From Bacteroidota bacterium (GTDB lineage: Bacteria; Bacteroidota; Bacteroidia; SXHM01), in NCBI GenBank assembly GCA_947479755.1, contig CANKAM010000035.1:1-39176 (forward strand): a stretch of 39,176 bases of DNA. Direction: 5' to 3'. The notes beneath the pieces were generated by a model, which saw only the letters and a list, made by a program, of their open reading frames with translations, was not told the DNA's origin and did not search any database. The number at the start of each line of letters is the position of its first letter. Within the stretch, counting starts at the first letter, position 1. The position numbers were made by a program, and so were the translations under genes. Positions 1 to 10,314 of this stretch are shown here, piece by piece.

Positions 1-3000
1 AATATAGGCAATAGTGGTTGCTAGATCCGCCAGTATTTATTCGTTCATTGTAAAAGATATTATTTCTTAATACCAATGTATTAGATGTGTAAGTTTGAAT
101 AAAAGCGGCAGTAGTGTTGGTGCCTGTGTTTTGACTTCCACCGATATATACCGAATTATAAAAATAATTTGTTGCCTGGCCAGTGCAATCATTTATTCCG
201 TAAGCTCTCACATAATTTGTATTGCTTCCGTTGGTAATTATTATCTGATTGTTATAAACCTTCCATGCGCCATCCCAAAGTCTAATTCCCTGTATACCTG
301 GTTGCAGGAATGCGGTCGTGCCTGTTGCAGTATTTGTAAATCCAAAAATCTTATTTCTAAAGATCTGTCCGGTTATGTTTCTGTCAATTCCAATTCCGAC
401 AATACCAGGTCCAACTGCGGTTGTTGCAGCACATTTAAGATTTGAAATAGTGTTATCTGAAATAGTAGGGCTACCACCGGAGTTTGTATTGCTTATTAAT
501 ATTCCGCATAACTGATAAGTATTGCTTGCATATGATGTTTGTGTGCCATCGTAATAAGAGTAATTGTTGGTTCTGCCGTAAGAAGTAAGGTCAGAAATTG
601 TATTGTGATCAATTGAAATGCCTGGTCCGGATGCATCTGCTTTAATACCTCTTAAACTTCCGGCAGTACCAGTTCCATTATCAATGATATTTGATATAGT
701 GTTATATGAAATATTCACTACGTCTGCAGAACTGCTCCCAATTGTGAAAATACCTCTGCTTAATGTATTGTTCGCACTAGTACCTCCTACCGTTATACCA
801 AGAGAAGCTGAAGCATTTCCGATCGTATTACCTGCACCTGATTTACCAATGTTTGCCTTTCCACTTTCTATATCTATTCCATAAAAGTAAGGTGAATTGT
901 TACTTGTCAATGAAATATTCTGAATTTGATTGCCCGAGATATCTGAAGGAGTTCCTCCAGCTGCACCGGCAAAATAAATACCAGTAAACTGACCATTGCT
1001 TGTTATTGTATAAGCTGAACCTGTTCCTGTTGAATTATCACCTCCGATAATGTTGCCTGTAACGATATGGCTGTTTCCGGCATTTAAGAAAATACCATAA
1101 TTAATAGAGGTTCCAATAGCAATAGAAAATCCACTTAAATAGCAGCTGTTGTCTGTAATGGTGCAATTATTTGAAACTGAATTAAAGTAAATGCCTCCTA
1201 CAAAGTAATTATAAACTTTATTATTAGTAACTGTTACAGTAGCTGAAGAATTACCTACATAAAGTCCGTAATTTGGGAGTGTGGTCGTGTTTGTAACATC
1301 ATTGTGCAAATCATTATTGTCAATGATAACACTTGCGGTGGCCGGTATTGCAGCATATACCTGAATGCACGAACCATTGTTCTGAACATCGCAGTTATTT
1401 ATTTTATCTCCAACACAGTCATTAGCAAAATTTATAGTTCCATAGGTTCCGTCTGTATTTCTGAGAATAAGATTTCGGGTTGTTCCTGTTCCTCCATTAA
1501 ATGTTACTCTGTCTGCACCGTTTATTCGGAATAGAAGATCGATAGAGTAGGTGCCTGATAATGTTCTAACGGGTCCACCGTTAGTTGATAAACCATCTGA
1601 CTGTATGGTAAGTTTGTATCCACCAATACCGCATTCACTCCATTCGTTTAGTCCATTGATGCCTGTTTCGGCAGTATTATTAGTAATATTTACAGTTAAA
1701 TCTCCACTCAAACCATTTGTATTAATAGCAGCAAACAAACCGCCTGCCCCGGTAAGAGTTGGGTATGTGCCCGGTACTGTAACCGTTCCTGAAAGTGGAG
1801 TGCCACCACCTGTTGTTGTAAAAGTTGATGGTACTGCATTAACAGGAGAAGGTGTGGCCGATACACTTGTATGAACCGGTGTAGTTGCATTATAAGAGCT
1901 GTACCAAACATTTGGAGTGCTAGCCTGATCCTGCGCAGCAACATAGTATTCATAAGTTTGCCCGGTAGTAAGGCCGGTTAAATTTAGGTCATAAGTAAAT
2001 GTACTGCCACTTGATGATGTTGGGAGTAAAGCAGCGTATGTACCTGTGCTAAGTCTCCACCAAAGTGTTGGAGCTAAAGCGCCTGTTGCTAAACCAATAC
2101 CTGCATCTGTAACAGTAGCAGTAATTGTAACTGTTGCTGTTGTTCCGCAACTGATACTTAGTGGCGAAACGGATGAGACTGAAACAACAGGTGTATAAAT
2201 ATCGGTTGTTGCATCTAGTGCTGCAAAACTTCCTTCATCAGCGCCAATATCTGGCGGGTCAAGGCGTGTTGCAGGGCTTCCATCGCGGTCAGTGGTAATG
2301 GTAGAAATTGCAATACCTGCATCTGCAGCTGAGGTGCTTGAGTTAAGACGCAAATCTACAGCTGAAGAATTGCCTGCAGCATTGACAAAATTAATTTTAC
2401 TGAACGTTGCAATACCACTGTGAAGGTTATTCCCTGCAGGAGCATTAGCCCTCATTGCCTGAAGGCGCAAAGCAGGTGTTGCAGCACCGCTTAAATTGGT
2501 TGAGCCATTATTAATGCTGAATTCAGTGTTTGTAAGCGAATGAAAAATGTTGTAATCAAACCCCGCAGCAGTAAGTCCTGTTACGCCATTTGTTGAAAAA
2601 GCAAAATGTATTGGGGTGCCCGAACCGGTTCTGTTGTTAGCAAAGATGTTATTTCTTATATCATCGGCTCCGCTTGCTACTATTCTTCTATATGCATAGG
2701 TTTTATTGGTAGAAGCTGAAGCTGTACCGTTTATAAGTACAGTATTAAACCATATATTTTGAGCATTTGAACTTCCATCACTTATACCTGAGAGAATGAT
2801 ATCTGCTCCGAAATCACTACCATCTGCTTTTTTCCCAAGTCGTATCATGTTATTGCTCACGGTTGCAACTCCTGAACCAGCCGGAACTTCAATACCCATC
2901 TGTTGAGATGTTGAACTGTTAACTGTATGGTTAAAACTATGGATAAAATTGCCATTTATCTTGTTTGATGTGCTGCTTCCTCCGTTATAGGTAATACCAA

Positions 3001-6000
3001 TTATTGCAGCGTTATTTGAGGCACCGTTTGCAGTCAGGTCATAAATAGTATTATTACTTATGCTGAGGTCAGAAGAATTACCTGTAACCATACTTATTCC
3101 AAATACAGCTGCACCTGAACCGGTAGAAGCCTGAGTTCCTGAACTTGTTAATGCAGATATGGTGTTTCCGTTTATAATAAATTGACCGCCCGATGAACTT
3201 ATTATACCACCAGTTGTACTTGAAGATGTTACAGCTCCGTTGGTAATGTTTTTTATATTGTTGGTTAATACAGAGTCTGTATATGCAGCGCCTGCAGCTG
3301 TGCGAATACCGGAAGCTGTTGAGCCCGTTGATCCGCCAGCGTTTGAAACAATTTGAATGCTGTTAACAGTTGAGCCTCCAATCGTATTTCCTTTTACTGA
3401 TAAACTTCCATTGTTAACATAAATTCCGTCAAGATAAGTTGCAACATTACCACTTGCATTTGTTAATGTTATTGAACCGATATTGTTATTGCTGATAGTT
3501 TGACCGCTGGCAGTTGAATTAACCATTATTGCCGCTACAGGGTTGATTGTACCCAAAGCACTTGAAACGGTTACTGCAAGTGCACCTGTACCAGTTAAAG
3601 AACCAATAGTATTATTGTCAATTAAATATTTTCCTGATGAAACATAAATACCGCTGAATGTAGGTGTTGCAAGTGAGCCTCCACTTGAAGTTCCTAGGGA
3701 AATATTAGCAATAGTATTTCCGGTAATGTTATTAATTGTACCGGTGTTAGATGCAGTAAGATATATGCAGTTAAAGCGATTGGTTGCTCCAGGACTAAAA
3801 GTTAATGTTCCAGTACCGCTTGAACTTGAGTATCCAATAATATTGTTGTTGATATTGTATCCGCTTCCGGCATTATTTACAAAAACACCATAATAATTTG
3901 CACCTCCAGCCCTGGTTGCAGTTTGAAAAAGGCGATTTCCGGTAATTGACCATTGCGTGTTATTCGTAGAAACAGATATTCCGCATGGGCTTGCGCTAGT
4001 GCTATAGAAATTATATATATTACAATTAGAAATTGTGATATTGCTATTTTCCTTTGAGGCTGTTCCTAAAGAATAGATGCAATTCATTGGAGTTGATGCA
4101 CCATCTTTTATATCGCAATAATCCAGAGTATTATTATCATTACCCGTGCCACTCCCTGCAGTGCCAAACACAACCACGCCACTTGTTGTTGATGTGTTTA
4201 CACCTGTTATGGTGCAGTATTTAATGACGTTGTATTGTGCATCATTAGTGAAAGAAAAAGTCTGCCCGGATGTGTTCAGATTACTGAAAGTAAGATAAGA
4301 TGTAGTGCCAGTTCCGTTGTATCTTCCATCAAAGGTTACGTTATCTGCCCCCGTTAAGCTAATTAATGCCCCTGCAAAATTCCCCGACAGAGTTCTTAGT
4401 GATGTAGCCGAAGGAACTATATTAACAGTATACCCGCTGCCGCAACTCTCTGTCCATTGGTTCAGTGCATTTGCACCTGTTTCAGTTATGTCAGCTGTAA
4501 TATTAACTGTTAAATTACCTCCAAGACCGTTTGTATTAATTGCATTAAATAATCCACCTGCACCTGTAAGTGTTGGATATGCTCCAGGTACGTTAATAGA
4601 ACCTGATAATGGAGTTATAACTGTTACATCAAATCGTGTTGTGCTTTCACACCCGGTTAACGTTTGTGAAGCATAATAATGTGTACCGGCTACAAGTGCA
4701 GTGCTGGAAGCAAGCGGACTACCACCTGTTGCTGCTGCATACCATTGAATGGCCGTACCTGTTGCAACAAGGTCAGCTACTGTAGCTCCGGGGCAGACGG
4801 CTTGTGGTGTGGTGCCCGTAGGTGCTGCGGTAGCTGCTGTAATAGTTACAGTAAATGAAGGACAGTTACCTAATCCAGGTCCGTTGTAAGTACAATTGTC
4901 ATATCCATTGATAGAGTTTTTTGGATTAATATAACCTGTGTAAGTGCCGGGCTGAACTCCGGCAGGTATTGTAACTACAATAGGGCTTGAAGGCAGGGTA
5001 ATATAGTTTGCCCCACAAGAAGTGTTTGATGCATTGCTTGAAGGATTATTTACAAAGCCTGCTGTTGCTGCAGCCGTGTTCCAGATAAGTTGATACTGGT
5101 TGGGCACCCCGCTTGGGAAAGTATAAGAAAGGTTAAATGAAGACCCGGTGTTATTACATGAAGTACCGGAAGGTGCTACATTTGTAATAACAGGCGCCAT
5201 ACTCGCCAGGTTCCATGTGCCGGAATATTTTGTATTGCAGGATGCGCCAGAAGAGTAAGAGTAAATAGTAAAGTAATAAAATTGATTAGCTGCTAAGTCA
5301 GCACCACCTTGAGCATTTGCATCATAAGTCCAGGTAACGGTAAAATTGCTACCACTCACACCGCCAGGTGATACTGTTCCACCTTTGTAAACTACAATTT
5401 GAGTACCTACAACATCACCAACATTATAATCTGTAAAATCTACTGGTGAGGCCGTTGAATTGGTTGTATTGGCAAAGATAATTACTCCTGTTACATTGGT
5501 ATTAAATTGTAAACCCACATCTCCGGACATTGTTACAGGTGTGGAAGTATTGCTGATGGATGTAAGGTGAAAAGTTTGCGGACCGGAAGGATTTGAACAG
5601 GAAATATTACCCCCTGTAAAATACATGGCTGTCGTATTCAGTTGTGTTGCTGAACCTGTTAGATCTAGGGTTTTGGCTGTTGTATTTACAGTACCCCCAT
5701 ATGTAATAGCATAAGTGGACGCAGTATTATAACCTGCAAACATTTTGCTTTCAGTGCCATTGATATCACCTGTTGTGCCATTATAAGGCAAGCTAGCGGA
5801 CCAGTTGAATGTACCTGTTGCGATTGAAGCATTACTCACCCAATAACGGGATATATAATCACTGGGAGGGCTGGTAAGAGCTGCATCTACAACTCTATAT
5901 CCTACTTTACGATTGTTTGAGGAATTAGAACTGACTGATAAGGTAAAACCGCTATACTCGCCTGCTGTAACACCAACAATCTCACCAATCGGGTAAAGTT

Positions 6001-7303
6001 TGCTGCTGGAACCGGTGGAAGAAATCCGGTGAACAAAATAACCTGAAGAAGCGCTAGTAACAATCATGTTTGAAGTTGAAGGGGACCCTACAATGCTAGC
6101 TACTGCTGCCAATGCCAAATCGCCTCCTAGTGTTGTTTGACCCGCTGTCAGATTAAAAGTAGTATTAACTAAAACCGCTTCGGTACCTGCTGTACCACCT
6201 ATGGTAAGTGTACCGCTTGAGGTTCTGTTAATGGTTAACGTACCTAGGGTATGGTTAGTGGTGTTAAACCATAGAGTACCTAATGCTCCTGAACCTCCTA
6301 TGGTAAGTATAGAAGATGTAGGGGCACTGCTTAAATTGCCGTCTGCCCCGCTGAGCCCTGTAAAGGTGCCATTTAAAACAAGTTCCTGTGCATTCATCAG
6401 AATTAGGCCGTGGCCTAAATTACATGTTGTGCCTATTTCAAGTTTATTCCCGAGAGTAACAGTATGTGTAGCTGTTCCTGTGGTTGATGTGTAGGTGGCT
6501 ATAGTTCTTGTAGCGGCACTTGTTTGATCAAAAAATACTGTTCCGACTGCAGCAGTTCCCCCAAAAGTTAGGTTTGAAGTTGCTGAACCAGTAAGACTTC
6601 TTGCAGCTGTCATCCCACTAACAGTGCCATTAAGGTTAAGGGTGTTGCTTCCTATACCAAGTTTGTAATCTGCACCGAAAGACAAAGCACCAGTTACAGT
6701 AATACTTGTAGACAATGTTTTGTTTCCGGTTCCTGCAACATTTAAATTATAGAAAGATGGGTTTAATGCGCCACTGATATTTTGTCCCGCACCCGTTAGA
6801 TTTAATGTTCCTGCTGAATGAGTAAAAGTGCCGCTGGTAAAAACTAAGTTTCCAACTACGTTTAATACTCCTGTACCCGAAATAGTTAAAGTGCCTCCAC
6901 TTATAGTAAGAATACCATTTACCGTCAATGTTCCAGAAGAGATATTTAATATTCCAGCACTAATTGTAAGATTATTGCATGTCATGGTTGCGCTTGGATT
7001 AGTTGTTTTGGTAGCACAGTCAATAAAGACATTGTCAGTTGAAGTTGGAACTGCAGTTGTTCCTGTACCGCAGGCTGCTCCGCTTAACCAGCAGTTTGTG
7101 CCAGCAGCCCAAATAGCGGGTGTAGTTGTTGACCGGTGATAATCAATACACCAACTCTCACTCACCCCAACAACCAGCATCAACACTGCCAGCGATAAAT
7201 ATTTAATAAAACGTTTTCCAGCAAAAGGTGAATTGTCAGAAGTTTTTACAGAAACCTTGCTGCTGTAAATTCCTGATGAGTTGGTAGAGTAATTTGTATT
7301 CAT
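1..7303 (-). CDS. Giant secreted beta-helix/Ig-like surface protein (3' end beyond window)
   Basis: The frame starting with ATG at 7303 stays open to the left edge, giving at least 2,434 codons with no stop; the C-terminus is missing. Residues 1-32 are a polar, basic n-region, followed by a hydrophobic segment (about 33-52) that reads as a signal peptide or anchor. Residues 60-560 are Thr/Ser/Gly-rich beta repeats. An Ig-like region follows at about 700-815 and another at 835-893 (CPGATVADL...IQWY). Two long parallel beta-helix regions then follow, each opened by a near-identical module (VPG.YPTLTGAGGLF.AINTNGL), at about 896-1690 and from 1834 on. Between them lies an FN3-like domain (1690-1812). 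Asn-rich rungs such as NNTIGSLTG and RNNIFYN are typical of right-handed beta-helices. By family this is a Bacteroidota surface adhesin or glycan-binding protein, usually exported by T9SS; the sorting domain would lie outside the window. The exact function is unknown. Confidence 0.9.
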   Translation of the reverse strand, partial: MNTNYSTNSSGIYSSKVSVKTSDNSPFAGKRFIKYLSLAVLMLVVGVSESWCIDYHRSTTTPAIWAAGTNCWLSGAACGTGTTAVPTSTDNVFIDCATKTTNPSATMTCNNLTISAGILNISSGTLTVNGILTISGGTLTISGTGVLNVVGNLVFTSGTFTHSAGTLNLTGAGQNISGALNPSFYNLNVAGTGNKTLSTSITVTGALSFGADYKLGIGSNTLNLNGTVSGMTAARSLTGSATSNLTFGGTAAVGTVFFDQTSAATRTIATYTSTTGTATHTVTLGNKLEIGTTCNLGHGLILMNAQELVLNGTFTGLSGADGNLSSAPTSSILTIGGSGALGTLWFNTTNHTLGTLTINRTSSGTLTIGGTAGTEAVLVNTTFNLTAGQTTLGGDLALAAVASIVGSPSTSNMIVTSASSGYFVHRISSTGSSSKLYPIGEIVGVTAGEYSGFTLSVSSNSSNNRKVGYRVVDAALTSPPSDYISRYWVSNASIATGTFNWSASLPYNGTTGDINGTESKMFAGYNTASTYAITYGGTVNTTAKTLDLTGSATQLNTTAMYFTGGNISCSNPSGPQTFHLTSISNTSTPVTMSGDVGLQFNTNVTGVIIFANTTNSTASPVDFTDYNVGDVVGTQIVVYKGGTVSPGGVSGSNFTVTWTYDANAQGGADLAANQFYYFTIYSYSSGASCNTKYSGTWNLASMAPVITNVAPSGTSCNNTGSSFNLSYTFPSGVPNQYQLIWNTAAATAGFVNNPSSNASNTSCGANYITLPSSPIVVTIPAGVQPGTYTGYINPKNSINGYDNCTYNGPGLGNCPSFTVTITAATAAPTGTTPQAVCPGATVADLVATGTAIQWYAAATGGSPLASSTALVAGTHYYASQTLTGCESTTRFDVTVITPLSGSINVPGAYPTLTGAGGLFNAINTNGLGGNLTVNITADITETGANALNQWTESCGSGYTVNIVPSATSLRTLSGNFAGALISLTGADNVTFDGRYNGTGTTSYLTFSNLNTSGQTFSFTNDAQYNVIKYCTITGVNTSTTSGVVVFGTAGSGTGNDNNTLDYCDIKDGASTPMNCIYSLGTASKENSNITISNCNIYNFYSTSASPCGISVSTNNTQWSITGNRLFQTATRAGGANYYGVFVNNAGSGYNINNNIIGYSSSSGTGTLTFSPGATNRFNCIYLTASNTGTINNITGNTIANISLGTSSGGSLATPTFSGIYVSSGKYLIDNNTIGSLTGTGALAVTVSSALGTINPVAAIMVNSTASGQTISNNNIGSITLTNASGNVATYLDGIYVNNGSLSVKGNTIGGSTVNSIQIVSNAGGSTGSTASGIRTAAGAAYTDSVLTNNIKNITNGAVTSSSTTGGIISSSGGQFIINGNTISALTSSGTQASTGSGAAVFGISMVTGNSSDLSISNNTIYDLTANGASNNAAIIGITYNGGSSTSNKINGNFIHSFNHTVNSSTSQQMGIEVPAGSGVATVSNNMIRLGKKADGSDFGADIILSGISDGSSNAQNIWFNTVLINGTASASTNKTYAYRRIVASGADDIRNNIFANNRTGSGTPIHFAFSTNGVTGLTAAGFDYNIFHSLTNTEFSINNGSTNLSGAATPALRLQAMRANAPAGNNLHSGIATFSKINFVNAAGNSSAVDLRLNSSTSAADAGIAISTITTDRDGSPATRLDPPDIGADEGSFAALDATTDIYTPVVSVSSVSPLSISCGTTATVTITATVTDAGIGLATGALAPTLWWRLSTGTYAALLPTSSSGSTFTYDLNLTGLTTGQTYEYYVAAQDQASTPNVWYSSYNATTPVHTSVSATPSPVNAVPSTFTTTGGGTPLSGTVTVPGTYPTLTGAGGLFAAINTNGLSGDLTVNITNNTAETGINGLNEWSECGIGGYKLTIQSDGLSTNGGPVRTLSGTYSIDLLFRINGADRVTFNGGTGTTRNLILRNTDGTYGTINFANDCVGDKINNCDVQNNGSCIQVYAAIPATASVIIDNNDLHNDVTNTTTLPNYGLYVGNSSATVTVTNNKVYNYFVGGIYFNSVSNNCTITDNSCYLSGFSIAIGTSINYGIFLNAGNSHIVTGNIIGGDNSTGTGSAYTITSNGQFTGIYFAGAAGGTPSDISGNQIQNISLTSNNSPYFYGIDIESGKANIGKSGAGNTIGNASASLGITVGGTSANNTLSRGIFTIGSSSADVVNISYNTISNIIDNGTGTAGSLRGIKADASGPGISIDHNTISDLTSYGRTNNYSYYDGTQTSYASNTYQLCGILISNTNSGGSPTISDNTISNLKCAATTAVGPGIVGIGIDRNITGQIFRNKIFGFTNTATGTTAFLQPGIQGIRLWDGAWKVYNNQIIITNGSNTNYVRAYGINDCTGQATNYFYNSVYIGGSQNTGTNTTAAFIQTYTSNTLVLRNNIFYNERINTGGSSNHYCLY
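1620..1810 (-). repeat. Intragenic module repeat, copy 2
   Basis: This segment encodes the opening module of the second beta-helix region of the giant surface protein (about residues 1832-1895). It matches the module at 4430-4620 in protein and largely in DNA: both read VPG.YPTLTGAGGLF.AINTNGL followed by LTVNIT....ETG..LN.W.E. It looks like a domain-level duplication inside one gene. Confidence 0.75.
4430..4620 (-). repeat. Intragenic module repeat, copy 1
   Basis: This is the opening module of the first beta-helix region of the giant surface protein (about residues 895-958). It is the partner of the copy at 1620-1810, about 2.8 kb further along the same reading frame. The two halves of the protein therefore probably arose by internal duplication of a beta-helix block. 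Confidence 0.75.
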
Positions 7304-7370
7304 AATTATTGGTATTAATTAAGGAAATATTTTTATTTCTTATTATCTTAAGGTTTACTTATTCAAATTA

Positions 7371-9857
7371 TTACTTTATAATTTCAATTTTCTGTATTGT
7401 GCTGCCTTCGGGTGTTTCCACACTTAGGTTGTAAATTCCAGGTGCAAAATTCGTCTCCATATTTTTCCTGTAATTCCCTGCTGAAACAGTCTCATTTATA
7501 GAGTAAATCAACTGCCCTGATAAATTACTGATTTCAATTTTTATGCTTCCGTTTTTTATAAACAAGGTTTCAACATAAATGTTCCCACTGGTCGGGTTAG
7601 GGTAAATAACAACCAATGGGTTTGCATTGTTTGTTGCAATTCCTGTAATAGTTATGTTAACAGTATCAGACGAAACGGAGCAGCCGTTATTATCGGTATA
7701 AATAAAATAATAATCACCACCCTGAGTGGCAGTATAGGTTTGTCCGTTTCCAAGTGGGGCAGGGTTGCCCAATAAATACCATTGATTTCCGGTTGCACTT
7801 CCTGATTGAAGAAATGTGGCGTCAAATGATATAGAAGGGGCAGCAGGCAGGGTGTAAACCACAACAGTAGTCTGAGTTGATGTAGCCTGGCAATTATTAC
7901 CTCCGGTAACAGTAACGGAATAATTTCCGGCATCAGTAACTGTTATACTTTGTGTTGTTTCGCCCCCCGGTGACCATAAGTAGGTGTTAGCAGCGCTTGA
8001 AGTAAGTGTAACACTTCCGCCATCGCAAAAACTGGTTGCTCCGCTTGGTGTGATTGAAGCTGTTGGTGCCTGATTTACAGTTACTGTTGTTTGACCTGAG
8101 GTAGCAGAGCAATTGTTTGTTGTTACAGTTACAGTATAACTTCCCTGACTGGTAGCGCTTATACTTTGTGTAGTTGCCCCCCCCGGTGACCACAGGTAGC
8201 TGCCTCCCGAACTTGAAGTAAGTGTTACGCTTCCCCCCTGGCAAAAGGTGGTGTTTCCGGTTGGCGTAATGGTTGCCGATGGTAAAGCATTAACAGTAAT
8301 GCTGGTTGTAACGGAATCTTTGCAGCTGCCATTAATAGCTACCAAACGGATTATAAAAGTTCCGTTAGTATTAAATGTTCTGCTGGCATCAGTTGAAGAT
8401 GAGAAAAGTACGCCATTCTCTTTCCATTGATACGATGTGGCGTTTGTGCTTGTGTTTGTAAAATCAACTGTTGTTCCCACGCAAACGCTAGTAGCGCTTG
8501 AGGTAAATGAAGCCGCAGTATTGCATCCACCGCTTTCGCATTCAACTCCAATTTGTGAGTTGCTTCTGCGTGTTGCTGTTACGGGATTTAAATTTGTACT
8601 TGGCCCCGTTCCTTCAGTAGCGCCAGTTCCGTTAGTTACAGTGGGACTGCCTGTTGTTGTACTTGCTGTTACTTCAGCGCATCCGCTGTTACCATTTGCA
8701 TCTGTTTTTACCAGATAGGCATCTCTTATGCCCGCTCCAAAACTGGTGGTATAGCCTGTAAGCAGATATCCGCCATCAGCTGTTTGAATCATATTTCCTG
8801 CCTGGTCAACATTAGCGCCTCCGTATGCTTTTGACCACTCATGTGTTCCGGAAGAACTTGTTTTTACCAAAAAATAATCACCATCAGCATCACCATTGCT
8901 GGCCGTTCTTCCGGCTATTGCAAAGCCTCCATCGCTGGTTATTTTTACATTCAGACCGTAATCATCACCGCTGCCACCATAAGTTTTGCTCCAGGTGATA
9001 GCGCCTGCCGATGTAAGTTTCATAAGAAGAACATCGCGACCACCAGCTCCGTAACTATCAGTATACCCAGTAAGAATATAACCTTCGTCACTGGTTTGTT
9101 GTATTGAATAACCTAACTCCAAACCACCACCACCAAAATTCTTTGACCAGGTAACCACCCCCGATGAATTTGTTTTAACCACATACGCCTGATAGCCGTT
9201 GCTATAGCTTTGAGTAAACCCGCAAAGAATAAAGCCACCGTCTGATGTTATTTCAACTGTTCTTCCTTCATCATCCGAAGCACCTCCATAAGTTTTTGAC
9301 CATTGTACGGCACCGCTTGAATTTGTTTTTACCAGCAACATATCTCTTCCACCTGCACCTGCGCTGGCAGTTAATCCAAATACTATATAACCGCCATCTG
9401 AGGTTTGTCTAACACAATAACCAAAGTCTGCAGTTCCTGCTCCGCCAAAAGCAGTTGACCATGCAACCACTCCGCTGGCATCAGTCTTTACAAGATATAC
9501 ATCACCTGCAAAATTTATGTTATCTGTTTGTCCGGTCATTATAAAACCGCCATCACTGGTTTGCACAATATTCTGTGCTTCATCATAACCAACATTACCA
9601 TAAGTTTTTGTCCAAACAGTATCACCGGCAGCATCCAGACGCAGAAGATAATTGTCGAAACCGCCAACACCATAGCTGATGGTTCTTCCGCACATAATAT
9701 AACCGCCATCACTTAGTTGCTGAGTGGTATACCCGTATTCATCGGAGCTGCCACCATATGTTTTCTGAAATGTTTGCTGCGCAAAAGCATTGTTAAAAAT
9801 CAGAGTTGCGAAAACAATAATTGTAAAGATACCGCTGAGAGTATGGCATTTTTTCAT
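7371..9857 (-). CDS. Secreted beta-propeller/PKD/Ig-like protein with T9SS sorting domain
   Basis: An 828-residue secreted protein. Residues 1-26 form a signal peptide ending NNAFA before QQTF. Residues about 30-390 contain seven repeats of about 50 residues with the pattern K.YGG..D..G....Q.SDGGYI..G.T...G..D..L.K....G...W, which suggests a seven-bladed propeller. A PKD-like domain (about 445-530) and two Ig-like repeats (ITP.G...FC.GGSVTLTSS...YLWSPGG.TTQSI) follow, then a third, more divergent one. The last 75 residues (VVIYPNPTSG...LSGQLIYS...PGIYNL) match a type A T9SS C-terminal sorting domain, so the protein should cross the outer membrane and be anchored or released there. Its ligand cannot be read from sequence. 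It lies 20 bp after the small proline-rich gene and 67 bp before the giant adhesin, probably in one transcript. Confidence 0.9.
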   Translation of the reverse strand: MKKCHTLSGIFTIIVFATLIFNNAFAQQTFQKTYGGSSDEYGYTTQQLSDGGYIMCGRTISYGVGGFDNYLLRLDAAGDTVWTKTYGNVGYDEAQNIVQTSDGGFIMTGQTDNINFAGDVYLVKTDASGVVAWSTAFGGAGTADFGYCVRQTSDGGYIVFGLTASAGAGGRDMLLVKTNSSGAVQWSKTYGGASDDEGRTVEITSDGGFILCGFTQSYSNGYQAYVVKTNSSGVVTWSKNFGGGGLELGYSIQQTSDEGYILTGYTDSYGAGGRDVLLMKLTSAGAITWSKTYGGSGDDYGLNVKITSDGGFAIAGRTASNGDADGDYFLVKTSSSGTHEWSKAYGGANVDQAGNMIQTADGGYLLTGYTTSFGAGIRDAYLVKTDANGNSGCAEVTASTTTGSPTVTNGTGATEGTGPSTNLNPVTATRRSNSQIGVECESGGCNTAASFTSSATSVCVGTTVDFTNTSTNATSYQWKENGVLFSSSTDASRTFNTNGTFIIRLVAINGSCKDSVTTSITVNALPSATITPTGNTTFCQGGSVTLTSSSGGSYLWSPGGATTQSISATSQGSYTVTVTTNNCSATSGQTTVTVNQAPTASITPSGATSFCDGGSVTLTSSAANTYLWSPGGETTQSITVTDAGNYSVTVTGGNNCQATSTQTTVVVYTLPAAPSISFDATFLQSGSATGNQWYLLGNPAPLGNGQTYTATQGGDYYFIYTDNNGCSVSSDTVNITITGIATNNANPLVVIYPNPTSGNIYVETLFIKNGSIKIEISNLSGQLIYSINETVSAGNYRKNMETNFAPGIYNLSVETPEGSTIQKIEIIK

Positions 9858-9877
9858 AAATAAATGTAGTTAGTTGT

Positions 9878-10078
9878 CTAAAGTGAAAACTTCTTTTTTG
9901 CTTTATTAAGCCTGTAAACAGCAAACAAAGCAGCAGGAATAATAAAATACAAAACATCGGTATCAATGGGTGTTGATGTTCCGGGTGGTGGTGGAACAGG
10001 AGGCGGTGGAGGCGGTGGTTGTGCCCACACCGTTGCAGTAACAACAAAAAATAAGAGCAACAGTAAAATTTTCTTCAC
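9878..10078 (-). CDS. Small proline-rich protein with PID-type C-terminal sorting signal
   Basis: A 66-residue protein starting at GTG (10078). It has a signal peptide (KKILLLLLFFVVTATVWAQ), a run of prolines (about residues 21-32), then TPID, a hydrophobic segment (VLYFIIPAALFAVY) and a basic end (NKAKKKFSL). That tripartite tail, a PID motif plus membrane segment plus Lys/Arg cluster, resembles the PID-CTERM class of Bacteroidota proteins thought to be sorted by exosortase-like enzymes; the assignment is from memory of the family and is inference. It is the first gene of the minus-strand surface block. No exosortase is visible in the window. The GTG start is the only one that gives the full signal peptide. 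Confidence 0.7.
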   Translation of the reverse strand: MKKILLLLLFFVVTATVWAQPPPPPPPVPPPPGTSTPIDTDVLYFIIPAALFAVYRLNKAKKKFSL

Positions 10079-10108
10079 AGGTTTGCGAGCGTGGTTTTAA
10101 TTTTTTAG

Positions 10109-10145
10109 CCAAGAATGGCATTGAGAAAACCAATGCCATTCTTGG
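10109..10145. repeat. Perfect 15-bp hairpin upstream of the small proline-rich gene
   Basis: CCAAGAATGGCATTG and its exact reverse complement are separated by a 7-nt loop (AGAAAAC). An outer TTAGC/GCTAA pair can extend the stem with a bulge. It lies 31-67 nt upstream of the GTG at 10078, in the divergent gap. No T-run follows it on either strand, so it is not a standard intrinsic terminator; a leader structure or a dispersed palindromic repeat is more likely. Confidence 0.75.
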
Positions 10146-10314
10146 GGTTGCTAAATTAAATGATTTCTTAACATAAAATTAACCAATATTTAAAATTCGA
10201 TGTAATCAATGCAATGGTCGGCAAGCCGTTTGTAAGCCCCTACATATAACTTGCCATTATTAAAATAGACTTAAACTTGGGTTCTTGTATAAAATAATTT
10301 GTTGACTAATGTGG

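Noticed and set aside
95-7139. Several plus-strand ORFs of 60-120 codons across the first 7 kb
   Set aside because: They are antisense to the continuous open frame of the giant surface protein, and their Pro/Val-rich compositions reflect its repetitive Thr/Gly/Ser codons.
7304-7370. Regulatory element between the propeller gene and the giant adhesin
   Set aside because: 67 bp of AT-rich sequence with no T-run hairpin and no TAnnTTTG box on the minus strand; nothing supports a separate promoter.
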